A stretch of DNA of 64,000 bases from an uncultured Lactobacillus sp. (GTDB lineage Bacteria; Bacillota; Bacilli; Lactobacillales; Lactobacillaceae): NCBI GenBank assembly GCA_910587695.1, contig CAJUNC010000008.1, forward strand, positions 1 to 64,000. The letters are read 5' to 3'. The notes under the pieces are model-generated. The model was given only the letters and a program-made list of their open reading frames with translations. It had not been told where the DNA came from and ran no database searches. The translations under genes were made by a program, and so were the position numbers. How positions within the stretch are numbered: the first letter of the stretch is position 1; each line of letters opens with the position of its first letter. Positions 7,698-17,120 of this stretch are shown piece by piece.

Positions 7698-9024
7698 AGG
7701 GAGTATCGTTTATAGAGTCACACTTTGGTATAGTGTGTTTATCGTGATATTTTTTGCCTTGATGTTAGGTGTAGCTTATGTGATCGGTGTTAATTTAGGT
7801 GATAGCAAAGGTCAACAAAAATTGCAACATTCCGCATTGGAATTTAGCCAAGAGATCGATGATTATGAAAACTTTGATGATGGGATCTATTATGTGATCT
7901 ATAACAAAAATGGTCAGCGCACCCGCGGAAGTCTGCCACGTGGCTTTGATACTAAGCTTGGTTTTACTGATGAACAATTAAAAGAAACGACAAGTGGCAA
8001 TATAACTTATCAGTATTTTGATGTTAAGATCAAAGATAGTAATGAGTGGCTCCGTGCGATCCGGATCAAAGGAGGCTTGAGCCATGAATTAAAAATGTTT
8101 TTGCTTGCTCTTTTTTTGGTCGCTCCCTTTTTAGTCATAGGGGTCGTTTTCGGAGGATATCGCATTTTAAAAAAAGCGATCGCTCCAGTAGATAAACTCA
8201 ATCAAACAGCACAAGCGATCACTTTGAGCCAAGATTACTCTAAACGGATCACGGTTTCCAAACAAAATAATGAATTGAGCCGTCTAGCGTTGACTTTTAA
8301 CACGATGTTAGCTTCGATCGAGCATTCATTTGAACGAGAACGTCAATTTAATAACGATGTATCACATGAGTTGCGCACACCATTAGCTGTTATTTTAGCC
8401 GAAAGTGAGTATGCCACTAAATATGCTAAAGATGAGGCTGAACTCAAAGAATCAGCGCAGATCATCAGACAACAAGCGATCATGATGAAAAACTTAGTCG
8501 ATCAGATCTTGGAATTGACTAGATTAGAAAACGGACAAACATTCAAGAAAAATAAGCTCGATCTAGCCCAATTGGTCCAAGAGCGGGTGACTGCTCAGCA
8601 AAAGATCTTTGAGCAACGTGGACTTGAGTTGACATGTGAGATCACAGAGCAGCAACCTTATCTAGGCGATGAGCTTTTATTGAAACGGGTAGTGGATAAT
8701 CTGTTGAGCAATGCTTTAAAGTTTGCCAAAACAAGGGTCAGTGTCACTTTAACTAATAATGGTCATGAACATCTTTTGACGATCAAAGATGATGGACCAG
8801 GGATCGCTTTAGACCAGCAAGAAAAGATCTGGCACAAATTCTATCAAGTGCAGACCGCTCGGAACAAAACAAGCACTCAAGGTGTTGGGCTAGGCTTAGC
8901 ATTGGTCAAAAATATAGTTGAACTTCATGGTGGGCGGATAACGGTCATTTCTCAGCTAAATAAGGGCACAGAGTTTGACCTTCGTTTACCCGATAATATA
9001 AAAGATCAGGGGGAAATGACATGA
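7678..9024 (+). CDS. Sensor histidine kinase (CiaH-like)
   Basis: 448 residues. Transmembrane segments lie at about residues 12-36 and 140-162, with an extracellular loop of about 100 residues between. A HAMP linker follows, then HisKA with the phospho-acceptor His at residue 230 (NNDVSHELRTPLAV), the N box DNLLSNALKFA and the G boxes DDGPGI and GVGLGLALVKNIV. It is the partner of the regulator at 7032, and its stop overlaps the next gene by 4 nt. The signal is unknown. The divergent PepSY protein is a plausible extracellular contributor. Confidence 0.93.
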   Translation: MLLKKRKGSIVYRVTLWYSVFIVIFFALMLGVAYVIGVNLGDSKGQQKLQHSALEFSQEIDDYENFDDGIYYVIYNKNGQRTRGSLPRGFDTKLGFTDEQLKETTSGNITYQYFDVKIKDSNEWLRAIRIKGGLSHELKMFLLALFLVAPFLVIGVVFGGYRILKKAIAPVDKLNQTAQAITLSQDYSKRITVSKQNNELSRLALTFNTMLASIEHSFERERQFNNDVSHELRTPLAVILAESEYATKYAKDEAELKESAQIIRQQAIMMKNLVDQILELTRLENGQTFKKNKLDLAQLVQERVTAQQKIFEQRGLELTCEITEQQPYLGDELLLKRVVDNLLSNALKFAKTRVSVTLTNNGHEHLLTIKDDGPGIALDQQEKIWHKFYQVQTARNKTSTQGVGLGLALVKNIVELHGGRITVISQLNKGTEFDLRLPDNIKDQGEMT

Positions 9025-9629
9025 TATTTGTAACTTCAGATACGCATTTTTTTGATGAACACCTCTTGGGGATCACTGATTTTGCCAAAAGGCCATTTTT
9101 AACGACTTCGATGATGAATGAAGCGATCATCGAGGCTTGGAACAAAGTCGTTGGTCCTAACGATACGGTCTATCATCTAGGTGATATTGCAGTCCATTTT
9201 GTCCGTCCAGAAAAAAAGTCGCATCAAGATGTTTTTGATGTCTTGCAACGTCTCAATGGAAATTTAGTTTTGATCAAAGGTAATCATGATAGTCGTGCGC
9301 TCTTCAAATATCTAGCTAAGCATAATTATGAGGTCAATGGGCACCCTAAGTTTAGCTTTCACGATGTTGGTGCTTTGATCAAATACGATCACCGCCAATA
9401 TTATCTGACACATTATCCGATGATGTTAGGGATCGCACCTAAGATCATCAATTTACATGGTCATATCCATCATTACGCTGTCAATGCTAAGGAAAATATC
9501 AATGTTGGAGTGGATTCACCAGAATTTGATTATTTGAAAACTAAGCCAAAATTTGGCCAGCCACTTTCAATGGTACAAGTTGAAGCGATCGTTGAAGCTA
9601 AGAAGGATGATTATTTAAAGAGACGATGA
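9021..9629 (+). CDS. Calcineurin-like metallophosphoesterase
   Basis: 202 residues with the dimetal phosphoesterase motifs in order: D7-x-H9 (TSDTH), GDIA, GNHD, a later His in LTHYP, and GHIH. The size and the TSDTHFFDEHLLG opening match the small cytoplasmic family often annotated as predicted phosphoesterase or YfcE-related. It overlaps the kinase gene by 4 nt (ATGA) and the next gene by 4 nt, so it belongs to a five-gene operon with the two-component system. Substrate unknown. Confidence 0.9.
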   Translation: MIFVTSDTHFFDEHLLGITDFAKRPFLTTSMMNEAIIEAWNKVVGPNDTVYHLGDIAVHFVRPEKKSHQDVFDVLQRLNGNLVLIKGNHDSRALFKYLAKHNYEVNGHPKFSFHDVGALIKYDHRQYYLTHYPMMLGIAPKIINLHGHIHHYAVNAKENINVGVDSPEFDYLKTKPKFGQPLSMVQVEAIVEAKKDDYLKRR

Positions 9630-10432
9630 AAAAAGTAATAAAAATATTTCTTGGACTGTTATTATTTTTTATCTTTAGTCCACAAACTGTCCATGCTAAG
9701 ACAAACATCCCAACGTTATTCGTGCATGGGTGGGGCAGTAGTTATCGTGCTGAAGAAAAAATGGTCAAAGCAGCAGTTAAAGCTGGTGTGACAAAAACAG
9801 TCGTCAGAGTAAATGTTGACATCTATGGTCAAGCACATCTACAAGGAAAGCTAACATCGAGGGCTAAAGATCCCTTGGTCGAAGCGAATTTTGAGAACAA
9901 TAAAAATGTCAATGCTGTAATGGAATCACAGTATCTAAAGGCGGTCATCCAACTTTTACAGACTAAGTATCACTTTGAGAAGTTTAATTTTGTCGGTCAT
10001 TCGATGGGCAATTCAGCGATCTTGTATTATTTAAGGGATAATGCAGACGATCGAAGTTTGCCCAAATTAAATAAGCAAGTCGCTTTAGCCGCATTTCCCA
10101 ACGGCCTAGTTGATGAGATGCCTAAAGATGTGACGCTTGGTAAAGATGGAAAGCCTAGTGTGACTGCTGGAGACTTTGAGAACTTTTTGAGCTTAAAGAC
10201 GACCTATCCTAAAAATGCGCAGGTGCTAAACATCTATGGAAATATTTTAGATGGTAGTGACTCGGATGGACCAGTTCCGGTCAAGTCAGCTCAGACCTTG
10301 CGTTATTTAGTCAGTCCAAGGGCTAAAAGTTATCAAGAAAAAGAGATCCGTGGTAAAATGGGCCAACACAGTAAATTACACGATAATGTACAGGTCGAGC
10401 GCTTGTTGCTCAAGTTTTTATGGGGGAAGTAA
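9626..10432 (+). CDS. Secreted DUF915-type alpha/beta hydrolase
   Basis: 268 residues with a signal peptide (MKKVIKIFLGLLLFFIF, cleavage near VHA-KT). The alpha/beta hydrolase core shows the oxyanion HGWGSS segment, the nucleophile elbow GHSMGN and a C-terminal HSKLHDN for the catalytic His. This is the DUF915 family of cell-surface or exported lipase-like hydrolases common in lactobacilli and listeriae. Substrate not known. It overlaps the phosphoesterase by 4 nt. Confidence 0.88.
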   Translation: MKKVIKIFLGLLLFFIFSPQTVHAKTNIPTLFVHGWGSSYRAEEKMVKAAVKAGVTKTVVRVNVDIYGQAHLQGKLTSRAKDPLVEANFENNKNVNAVMESQYLKAVIQLLQTKYHFEKFNFVGHSMGNSAILYYLRDNADDRSLPKLNKQVALAAFPNGLVDEMPKDVTLGKDGKPSVTAGDFENFLSLKTTYPKNAQVLNIYGNILDGSDSDGPVPVKSAQTLRYLVSPRAKSYQEKEIRGKMGQHSKLHDNVQVERLLLKFLWGK

Positions 10433-10435
10433 GTA

Positions 10436-11062
10436 ATGAACAATTATATGTTTGATTTTGATGGTACTTTGGCTGATTCGGGAAAAACAGCTGTTTTAGC
10501 AACGCAAAAGACATTTGCTGATTTCGGTCTGGTCGAACCAAGTAGTGATCAGATCCGAGGCTATATGGGGATCCCGATCGAAAAGTCTTTTCCACTGCTA
10601 GGAGCGACCAAAGATTTGGATGAGATGTTTGATAGTTTTCGGCAAAATTATCAAACCTTAGAAGCTGACAATGTCAAGTTATATCCTAAGATCAAAGAAG
10701 TATTAGCTAGACTAAAGGAAAATGGCAAACAGATCTATGCGGTCTCAAGTAAACATAGTGAAGCGTTACGGCGCAATTTAAAGCTGTTAGGGATCGTTGA
10801 GTACTTTGATGATCTAGTTGGTTCTGATCAAGTAAAACACTATAAACCAGCCCCAGATGGGATCGAGCTTTTGTTAGAACGCTATGAGCTTTCCAAAAAA
10901 GAGACTGTCATGATCGGTGATGCGATCTATGATATTCAAATGGGACATGCTGCGGGCGTCAAAACAGCAGGTGTTTTTTGGGGGGCTTTTGATTGGGACG
11001 CTGTCTTAGAGCAGAAACCGACATTTACGTTGATGAAAGTAGAACAATTACTTGAAATGTAG
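10436..11062 (+). CDS. HAD-superfamily phosphatase (phosphoglycolate phosphatase-like)
   Basis: 208 residues. Motif I is DFDGTLADS with the nucleophile Asp at residue 8, motif II VSSK, motif III K in HYKPAPDG, and motif IV MIGDAIYD. The helical cap between residues 15 and 80 is of the Gph/PpaX/beta-phosphoglucomutase type. It starts 3 nt after the hydrolase stop and is the last gene of the operon before the terminator at 11070. Substrate cannot be named. Confidence 0.9.
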   Translation: MNNYMFDFDGTLADSGKTAVLATQKTFADFGLVEPSSDQIRGYMGIPIEKSFPLLGATKDLDEMFDSFRQNYQTLEADNVKLYPKIKEVLARLKENGKQIYAVSSKHSEALRRNLKLLGIVEYFDDLVGSDQVKHYKPAPDGIELLLERYELSKKETVMIGDAIYDIQMGHAAGVKTAGVFWGAFDWDAVLEQKPTFTLMKVEQLLEM

Positions 11063-11069
11063 TTTTGAA

Positions 11070-11106
11070 AATGCTGTCTGGATGCTGATCTTAGGCAGTA
11101 TTTTTT
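11070..11106 (+). terminator. Intrinsic terminator
   Basis: AATGCTGTCT (11070-11079) pairs with AGGCAGTATT (11093-11102) with two G-U pairs, followed by T4. Ends the 7032-11062 operon. Confidence 0.7.
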
Positions 11107-11205
11107 AGTTTTATAGGGAATATAAAATTAAATTTAGGGCTATTATCGAAGAAGACTTCCAGGTTATAATAAATTAAGTAGCACAAAACCAAAAGGGGGT
11201 AGAAG

Positions 11206-12777
11206 ATGTTAGCATCTACTTTTGTTTTATTGCTAGTATCGATCTTTAGTTTGATGGTCTCGCGGATCTTCCCGCGAATATCAGTCAACTACGTGAGTAC
11301 ATTTATCGGGATCTTATGTGGTGTGATACCTTTTATCGATCATAGGATCGAAGAATTCCACTCTGAGATCTTTATGCTGTTGATCATTGCACCGTTACTA
11401 TTTTTTGAGGGGTTTGCGACACCTTTTGGCAACCTCAGACATAAGTTAAAGCAGATCATAGGGATCACGGTCGTAATGGTCTTGTTGAGCACAGTCGTTG
11501 CAGGAGTAGCATTACATTTAGCTGTAGGTGTAAGTTTGCCGTTAGCTTTTGTGATGGCAGCGATCAGTACACCAACGGATGCTACTGCGACTTCATCTGT
11601 TTCGATGGGCTTGACGATGCCTAAAAAACCCAGTGAGTATCTGCGGTTAGAGTCGCTTTTTAATGATGCTTCAGGATTGATCTTATTACAAGCTACTGCT
11701 TTGTGGCTCGTCAATGGACAATTCAGCTATCAAAAAACAGCACTTGATTTTTTGGTCTCAGCTCTAGGGGGGATCTTTGTCGGGGTGATCTGTTGCACGA
11801 TCGTTATGTTGTTTCGGCAACGTCTTTTACGGACTTTGGTCGATAGTTTGACAGTCCAACTGCTCTTGTATGTTTTGACCCCATATATCATCTATTTGAT
11901 CGCTGAAGAGTTACATGTTTCTGGGATCTTAGCTGTAGTTGTTGCCGGGATCATGCACAACAGTGAGGCGCGCGTATCGCTATTTGTTGATGCACGGCTT
12001 TCTTTTATCTCTCGGAGCGTAACTGATATCATGAATACGATCTTAAACAGCATGGTCTTTGTCATTTTTGGGATCATGGTAGTCCGAGTGATGCGAGAGT
12101 ATCTTAGTCTTCAAAATATTGCGATCTGGGGGCTCAGTGGAGTCTTGTTATATATAGCTGCACTTGTGGTCCGCTATCTATATGCTCGTTATAAGTTGAA
12201 AGAGACTACTAAAAATGCGGTTGTTTTTGCATTAGGTGGAGTTCATGGCGCTGTGACCTTGGCATTGGTCTTTTCGTTACTTGATCTAGGTGTTTCGGGG
12301 AATGAGTTTAGCTTGATCTTGATGGCTGAATTTATTTTGATCATCTTAAGTATGCTAGTCCCAACGATCGTTTTTCGCTTTATCTTGCCTAAAAAGCAAA
12401 ACGATGCTACGATCTTAGCCAACGTTGCCCGGATCCGGCATGAGATGGTCGAAGCAGCGATCAAGGAAGTCGATAAGATGCACCTACCAAAGAGAGCTAA
12501 AGATGTTATCTGTATGTATCTACGAGACCAAGCTAAGGCTACATCTTTGAGGGAATTTAATCAAAGATTTGCACGGGCTTTACAAATACCTGAGATCCAA
12601 AATGATTTTTATCACAATTTCCGTTATCGTATCTTTACCAGATGTTTTGCAGTTGAACGTGCTTATTTGCAACAAGCGGTCGAAGAAGGAAGGATCGAGG
12701 CAACTTATGCTGCCAAGCTCTACCAAGAAGTTGTTCTAGCTGAAGCGATGCTAGTCGATAATCGGGAAGAAGAATAA
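11206..12777 (+). CDS. CPA1-family Na+(K+)/H+ antiporter
   Basis: 523 residues, ATG 11206 behind AAAGGGGG (11192-11199). About 12 transmembrane segments span residues 1-400, and a cytoplasmic tail of about 115 residues follows. ISTPTDATA and ESLFNDASGLIL are the cation-binding and transport motifs of the CPA1/NhaP group, and GGVHGAVTLAL lies in the last helices. It exchanges cations for protons for pH and sodium homeostasis. Single gene with its own terminator. Confidence 0.9.
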   Translation: MLASTFVLLLVSIFSLMVSRIFPRISVNYVSTFIGILCGVIPFIDHRIEEFHSEIFMLLIIAPLLFFEGFATPFGNLRHKLKQIIGITVVMVLLSTVVAGVALHLAVGVSLPLAFVMAAISTPTDATATSSVSMGLTMPKKPSEYLRLESLFNDASGLILLQATALWLVNGQFSYQKTALDFLVSALGGIFVGVICCTIVMLFRQRLLRTLVDSLTVQLLLYVLTPYIIYLIAEELHVSGILAVVVAGIMHNSEARVSLFVDARLSFISRSVTDIMNTILNSMVFVIFGIMVVRVMREYLSLQNIAIWGLSGVLLYIAALVVRYLYARYKLKETTKNAVVFALGGVHGAVTLALVFSLLDLGVSGNEFSLILMAEFILIILSMLVPTIVFRFILPKKQNDATILANVARIRHEMVEAAIKEVDKMHLPKRAKDVICMYLRDQAKATSLREFNQRFARALQIPEIQNDFYHNFRYRIFTRCFAVERAYLQQAVEEGRIEATYAAKLYQEVVLAEAMLVDNREEE

Positions 12778-12782
12778 TGGTT

Positions 12783-12805
12783 GCCCCCTTTTTTGGGGCT
12801 TTTTT
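12783..12805 (+). terminator. Intrinsic terminator of the antiporter gene
   Basis: GCCCC (12783-12787) / GGGGC (12795-12799) followed by T6. Confidence 0.75.
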
Positions 12806-12807
12806 GT

Positions 12808-13558
12808 ATTATAAAACCATGTCTTACAAGGTCGTAGGACATGGTGAAAAGGAAGGAAATAACTGTTAATAAAAATATATTAATAGGTTAAAAATATAAC
12901 GGGGTGAGCTACCCCCTTAGGCTATCTGAGCTAGTCAATGTCATTACCCTCTTGTCAGGATATGGGAATACTAGCGTTGATGGTAGTAAATAAAATTAGG
13001 AAAGGAAAAGCTATATTTCTTTCTCAAATGTAATCATTTGATTACGTTTGTTCACGTTTTATATAGCAGATGATCTTGGAAACTATTGTATTTTCATACT
13101 TAGCTTCACTTTTTAGGAGTTTTTTGATTCAGATAAGATGAGCACGATGCAAAGACTGCCAAAAAAGTTTGATCAGGTAATACCTTATTAGATGACAACT
13201 GTAAAACTTTTTTGTGTCCCAACGGCTTTACTAGGGCGTACTCATCCAGTGTGTATCTATACTTGGTATGAAGCAGATCTCATCTTTGATGGGAACCTTA
13301 TATCGGACACCAAGAGATCAAGGGACTTTCTTTGAGCAAAGCTGTCAAAAAAGTGCAGCATACCAAATAAATGATAATGATACCGATGGTGTTACACTAG
13401 CGTTCGCAAAATTAGCTTTAAAATATCAAAGACGTCTCAGATACCTAATATAGCTAGAAGTGTTAAGATGAAGTTGAGCATTATAATTGATATCTCAATG
13501 AAATGTTTCGTACAATATAAATATACTTGCTAGAATTGATCGTGAGGAGGAATTTTTG
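12808..13558. other. 750-nt intergenic stretch with hairpins and no clear gene
   Basis: A 12-bp hairpin lies at 12816-12845 (ACCATGTCTTAC against GTAGGACATGGT). It has a short T run only on the minus strand. GGGGT-gagct-ACCCC lies at about 12901-12915. An ORF at 13192-13335 (47 codons, starting MTTVKLFCVPTALL) and another at 13268-13453 overlap in different frames. Both lack ribosome sites and neither is recognised. They may be remains of a decayed gene. The last 50 nt hold the ribosome site for the NADH oxidase. Confidence 0.4.
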
Positions 13559-14938
13559 ATGGAAAAAAGTAAAGTAGTTATTGTTGGTGCCTCACATGGG
13601 GGACATCAATCGATCTTAGAATTATTGTCACGTTATGGACAAAATGTAGATATCACACTGTTTGAAGCTGGTGATTTTGTCTCGTTTATGTCGTGTGGAA
13701 TGGAATTATATTTAGAAGATCAAGTTACAGATGTCAACGATGTACGTAATTTTAGACCAGAAAACTTCCCTCAGCCAAATGTCCATATTTTGAATAACCA
13801 TGAGGTGAAAACGATCAATGCGGATACTAAAACAGTAACGGTAACGGATAAACAAAAAAATGAAACTAAAGAATATGCTTATGATAAGCTGATCTTGAGT
13901 TCAGGTGTCAAACCTAAAGCTTTACCAGTTCCTGGAAATGACTTAGAGAATGTCTTTTTGATGCGCGGTTATGATTGGGCACAAAAGATCAAAGCTAAGT
14001 TAGAAGATGAAAGCGTAAAAAAGGTCGCCGTTATCGGTGCTGGTTATATCGGGATCGAAGCAGCTGAAGCTTTTAACAAAGCTGGTAAAGAAGTTGTCTT
14101 GTTAGATGCGCTAAAACGTCCTTTAGGCACATACTTGGATAAAGAAATGACCGATATTTTGACCGAGCATCTAGAAGAAAAAGGCGTCAAAGTCGTGACT
14201 GGTGCTAAGGTCGAAGCCTTTGTCGGTGATACGAAAGTCGAAGCTGTGAAGACGGAGCAAGCTGAATATCCAGTTGACTTGGTGATCCAAGCAGCCGGTG
14301 TTTACGCAAATACAGCTTGGCTCAAGGGAATAGTTGACCTAGATGAACACGGTTGGATCGTCACGGATGAATATTTGCGTACTAACTTACCTGATGTTTA
14401 TGCTGTTGGTGATGCGACTTTAGCTTATTCGATCCCAGCTAAAACTAAATTACCGATCGCTTTAGCAACTGTTGCAAGACGAGAAGCCCGCTATGTTGTG
14501 GAGCATTTGTTTGAAGATATTCCAAGTGAACCATTTGGCGGTGTGGTAGGTTCTTCGGCTTTGAGCGTCTTTGATCATCATTTTGCAACAAGTGGTCTGA
14601 ACAGTTTTACAGCCAAAAAAGCTGGCATCACGCTTAGTTCTGCTTACTATGAGGACACTTTACGCCCGAAATATGTTCCAGCTAAAAACGGCAATCCTAA
14701 AGTTTTTGTACAGCTCTTCTTTGATAAAATGACCCATCAGATCTTAGGTGGTGCGGTGTTATCGACTTATGACGTGACAGCCCAAGGTAATGTTTTGGCC
14801 TTAGCGATCCAACAAAAAATGACCCTAGAAGATCTAGCTAAAGCAGATTTCTTCTTCCAACCAGGCTTTGATCGCCAATGGAGCTTGCTCAATCTAGCAG
14901 CACAAAAAGCTTTAGGTGAAGAAACGTTTGTCGAATAG
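13559..14938 (+). CDS. nox: FAD-dependent NADH oxidase (water-forming type)
   Basis: 459 residues from ATG 13559 behind GAGGAGG (13543-13549). Domains in order are FAD binding (VIVGASHGGHQS), the redox-active cysteine in FMSCGM at about residue 43, NADH binding (VAVIGAGYIGIEAAEAF), the second FAD motif (DVYAVGDATLA) and the dimerisation domain. The single active-site Cys is the feature of NADH oxidases and peroxidases that reduce O2 or H2O2 directly. It regenerates NAD+ under oxygen. NADH peroxidase or CoA-disulfide reductase are relatives that cannot be fully excluded. Single gene. Confidence 0.88.
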   Translation: MEKSKVVIVGASHGGHQSILELLSRYGQNVDITLFEAGDFVSFMSCGMELYLEDQVTDVNDVRNFRPENFPQPNVHILNNHEVKTINADTKTVTVTDKQKNETKEYAYDKLILSSGVKPKALPVPGNDLENVFLMRGYDWAQKIKAKLEDESVKKVAVIGAGYIGIEAAEAFNKAGKEVVLLDALKRPLGTYLDKEMTDILTEHLEEKGVKVVTGAKVEAFVGDTKVEAVKTEQAEYPVDLVIQAAGVYANTAWLKGIVDLDEHGWIVTDEYLRTNLPDVYAVGDATLAYSIPAKTKLPIALATVARREARYVVEHLFEDIPSEPFGGVVGSSALSVFDHHFATSGLNSFTAKKAGITLSSAYYEDTLRPKYVPAKNGNPKVFVQLFFDKMTHQILGGAVLSTYDVTAQGNVLALAIQQKMTLEDLAKADFFFQPGFDRQWSLLNLAAQKALGEETFVE

Positions 14939-14954
14939 GAAATAGTGATCTGCC

Positions 14955-14995
14955 ATAGTCCTACACTGAAATGTTATTGGTGTGGGGCTATTTTG
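14955..14995 (+). terminator. Intrinsic terminator
   Basis: ATAGTCCTACAC (14955-14966) pairs with GTGTGGGGCTAT (14980-14991) with two G-U pairs and a short T run. Confidence 0.7.
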
Positions 14996-15005
14996 TTTGG
15001 GTAAA

Positions 15006-15466
15006 ATGAATGCCAAAGTGGTAGATAAAGGATGTGTAGTTGATGAGACCACTATTTTCGATAACCGATAAGATGCTAAATTTGACAGTCGAGATCGCGA
15101 TGTAGGTGTGTATGATGGCAATGGAACTGTGGTCCATATCGGTGCAAGGCCACAATTTGTTTATGGTTTAGTCGATGAATTATTTAAATGGGCAAAAAAA
15201 CAGATATACCAGCTTCGATCAAGAGTTGTGTCGTTCATTTTGAATTAGAGATGATCCATCCTTTTCTTGATGGTAATGGGCGGATGGGCAGATCATGGCA
15301 AAATTTACTTTTAGCAAAATGGCAACCAGTCTTTGAATGGATCCCAATAGAGACTTTGGTTTATAAACATCAAAAGCAGTACTATGAATTATTAGCTGCT
15401 GGGGCCTTTGTGTGGTTAAAAATCAATATAAAAAACTCAACTTGTAAGTTAGTTTATTTTAGCTAG
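15006..15466 (+). pseudogene. Broken Fic-family AMP transferase fragment
   Basis: The frame from 15006 reads through TAA at 15069-15071 and continues DVGVYDGNGTVVHIGARP and FVYGLVDELFKWAKK. It then shifts frame at an A7 run (about 15194-15200) into TDIPASIKSCVVHFELEMIH. The Fic active motif HPFLDGNGRMGR (HxFx[DE]GNGRxxR) is intact at about 15257-15292. The N-terminal half expected for Fic proteins (normally 250-380 residues) is missing. So it is a truncated gene with one nonsense codon and one frameshift, next to the AbiF-type locus. Confidence 0.8.
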
Positions 15467-15565
15467 AATAAGGCTTGTGGTGATGAAGGGATGGATCGCT
15501 GTGGCGGTGAAATTTTAGTTTGATGACGTGAGTAACAAAAAATTCACACATAGCATAATAAATGA

Positions 15566-15595
15566 TTGACAATATTTCACAAAAAGTGATAGAGT
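15566..15595 (+). promoter_or_regulatory. Promoter of AbiF-type small RNA 1
   Basis: TTGACA (15566-15571), an 18-nt spacer, TAGAGT (15590-15595). The same layout, TTGATT-N18-TAGAGT, precedes the second RNA copy at 17477-17506, and flanking bases are conserved too. That supports a real promoter. Confidence 0.65.
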
Positions 15596-15601
15596 GTAGA
15601 T

Positions 15602-15670
15602 GAAAAGAGATCAATCCCTCCACATTGGAATTTGTAGCTTATGCTCAGAGACCGTACGTGGGGGTTTTTT
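15602..15670 (+). ncRNA. AbiF-type structured small RNA, copy 1
   Basis: This is a roughly 70-nt transcript candidate between a promoter and an intrinsic terminator. CCTCCAC (15617-15623) pairs with GTGGGGG (15658-15664), followed by T6. The stretch GATCAATCCCTCCACATTGG (about 15609-15628) recurs almost unchanged at 17520-17538, as does ACCGTRCGTGG before the T run. The long loop with conserved ends suggests more folding. It sits directly upstream of an Abi_2/AbiF gene, with only 4 nt between the T run and that gene's ribosome site. A structured AbiF RNA motif has been described computationally in this position. I infer that this is a member. Confidence 0.7.
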
Positions 15671-15688
15671 ATTTGGGGAGAAATTAAG

Positions 15689-16693
15689 ATGAAAAAATAT
15701 GAGCAATTGAGTTATAAAGAACAGCTAGAGTTGTTCCATAATAGAGGGATGAAGTTTGATTACAGCTTTAATGAATTAGATGAAACTTTACCGGTGTATT
15801 TAAAGAATATACAAACTATTAGCACTTTGGGATATTACCAGTTGAAAGATTATGCTTATCCATATTTTGTCGACGGTAGGTACAATAATGTAGATTTTGC
15901 AAAAATTGTTGCCCATTATTATCGAGATAAACACTTAAGAAATGCAGTAGAGCATGCAATCGAGGATATAGAAGCAACGTTAAATACACGAATTGCATAT
16001 TTGTTGGGCGATAAATATGGGCCTTTTGGATATTTGGAATTTAGAAATTGGTGTCAAAAAGAAGGTAAGAACAAATATATTCAAAATAAAAAAGTTAACA
16101 AATATTATATTGCTAAGGAACAAAATAAATTTTTAGGAAAAATACAGGGAAAGGCGAGAAGATCAAGTTCAAGAGATGTTAAAGCATTTGATAAAAATGA
16201 TGACGATCAGGTTTACATGCCAGTTTGGTTAATGATGAATGAATTAACATTAGGTGATTCAATTTATATTGTTAAGTTAATGTCAAATAGAAATAGAAGA
16301 GCCATTGCCGAAAAATTTGAATGTAGTGTTGATGAGTTGATCAGTTGGTTAGAATGTATAAATTTGGTGCGAAATATTTGTTGTCATAACGGCAACTTAG
16401 TTGATATCAAGTTAGTTACTCAGCCTAAATTGCCAAAAGATTTTGAAGATGTTTTGTATTTAAAAAGTGAGAAAGAAGACAGTGCAAACTATACGAATAG
16501 ACTTGCCATTGTTATTTGTATAGTTGTTAAACTGATGAGTAGCATCAACATTCGGTATCGCTTTGGTAATTTAATAAATGCATTGAATCATTTATTAGAT
16601 GAAACTAACACGCCCGAAGTATATGGATTTAGGGATAAAAAGGCAATATATGAATGTTTTAGCAAAGAAAGAGAACTGATTTTTAAGGAGTAG
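15689..16693 (+). CDS. AbiF/AbiD-like (Abi_2) HEPN abortive infection protein
   Basis: 334 residues from ATG 15689, 8 nt after GGGGAG (15675-15680). A start at 15641 would lie inside the RNA terminator and is rejected. YKEQLELFHNRGM, TLGYYQLKDYAYPYF and the C-terminal R228-N-I-C-C-H233 (Rx4H) are the Abi_2 hallmarks. The Rx4-6H motif is that of HEPN-fold RNases. Members abort phage infection in lactococci. The preceding structured RNA probably controls or neutralises the protein in the style of an RNA antitoxin or attenuator, but that is inference. Isoleucine codons are ATT/ATA-rich, unlike the flanking backbone, so this is likely acquired DNA. Confidence 0.85.
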   Translation: MKKYEQLSYKEQLELFHNRGMKFDYSFNELDETLPVYLKNIQTISTLGYYQLKDYAYPYFVDGRYNNVDFAKIVAHYYRDKHLRNAVEHAIEDIEATLNTRIAYLLGDKYGPFGYLEFRNWCQKEGKNKYIQNKKVNKYYIAKEQNKFLGKIQGKARRSSSRDVKAFDKNDDDQVYMPVWLMMNELTLGDSIYIVKLMSNRNRRAIAEKFECSVDELISWLECINLVRNICCHNGNLVDIKLVTQPKLPKDFEDVLYLKSEKEDSANYTNRLAIVICIVVKLMSSINIRYRFGNLINALNHLLDETNTPEVYGFRDKKAIYECFSKERELIFKE

Positions 16694-16907
16694 CTTGGAT
16701 CTCTTCTTTTGTTGGTGTAGGAGCATCGGCAGGTAATTCATAGATTTTCCTAACTAACAGGAGAAGTAAAGTTATGTTTTGTCCAAGGTTTACTAAAGGT
16801 TCATAAAAGCAAAAAATATCCCTAAATCACACTGTACTAGGGAGAGTAAAATTTTACTTTGAGCTATCTAATTTTAATTGGTATGAATTATAAGCCTATC
16901 ATATAAT

Positions 16908-17099
16908 ATGCTTGCAATAGTTAACTATTTTAGTGGTGGAAAATTAGCCAGTAGAAAAGAAATCCAAGCTGCTTTGAATTTGCAAAAAAGTTATACTTCA
17001 GAGATTATTGCCACTATGAAAAAGAAGGGGATACTACTGTCTGAGGGAAGAGGCAGAGCAACTAAATATTATTTGGCAACAGATAACACATTAAATTAA
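16908..17099 (+). pseudogene. C-terminal winged-helix fragment of an AlbA/RecG-like protein
   Basis: 63 codons, LASRKEIQAALNLQKSYTSE to GRGRATKYYLATDN, form one winged-helix domain. The same kind of domain closes the intact AlbA-type protein at 61762 (KGRATFYQLL). No ribosome site precedes it. The 200 nt between the AbiF gene and this ORF hold no recognisable gene. I read it as the 3' remnant of a longer ATP-binding protein rather than a free-standing regulator, although a small DNA-binding protein is possible. Confidence 0.45.
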
Positions 17100-17120
17100 T
17101 GCCCCCAATGTTGAATAGGA

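Noticed and set aside
13192..13453. Two overlapping short ORFs in the 12.8-13.5 kb gap
   Set aside because: No ribosome site, different frames and no recognisable sequence. Kept only as part of the gap description.
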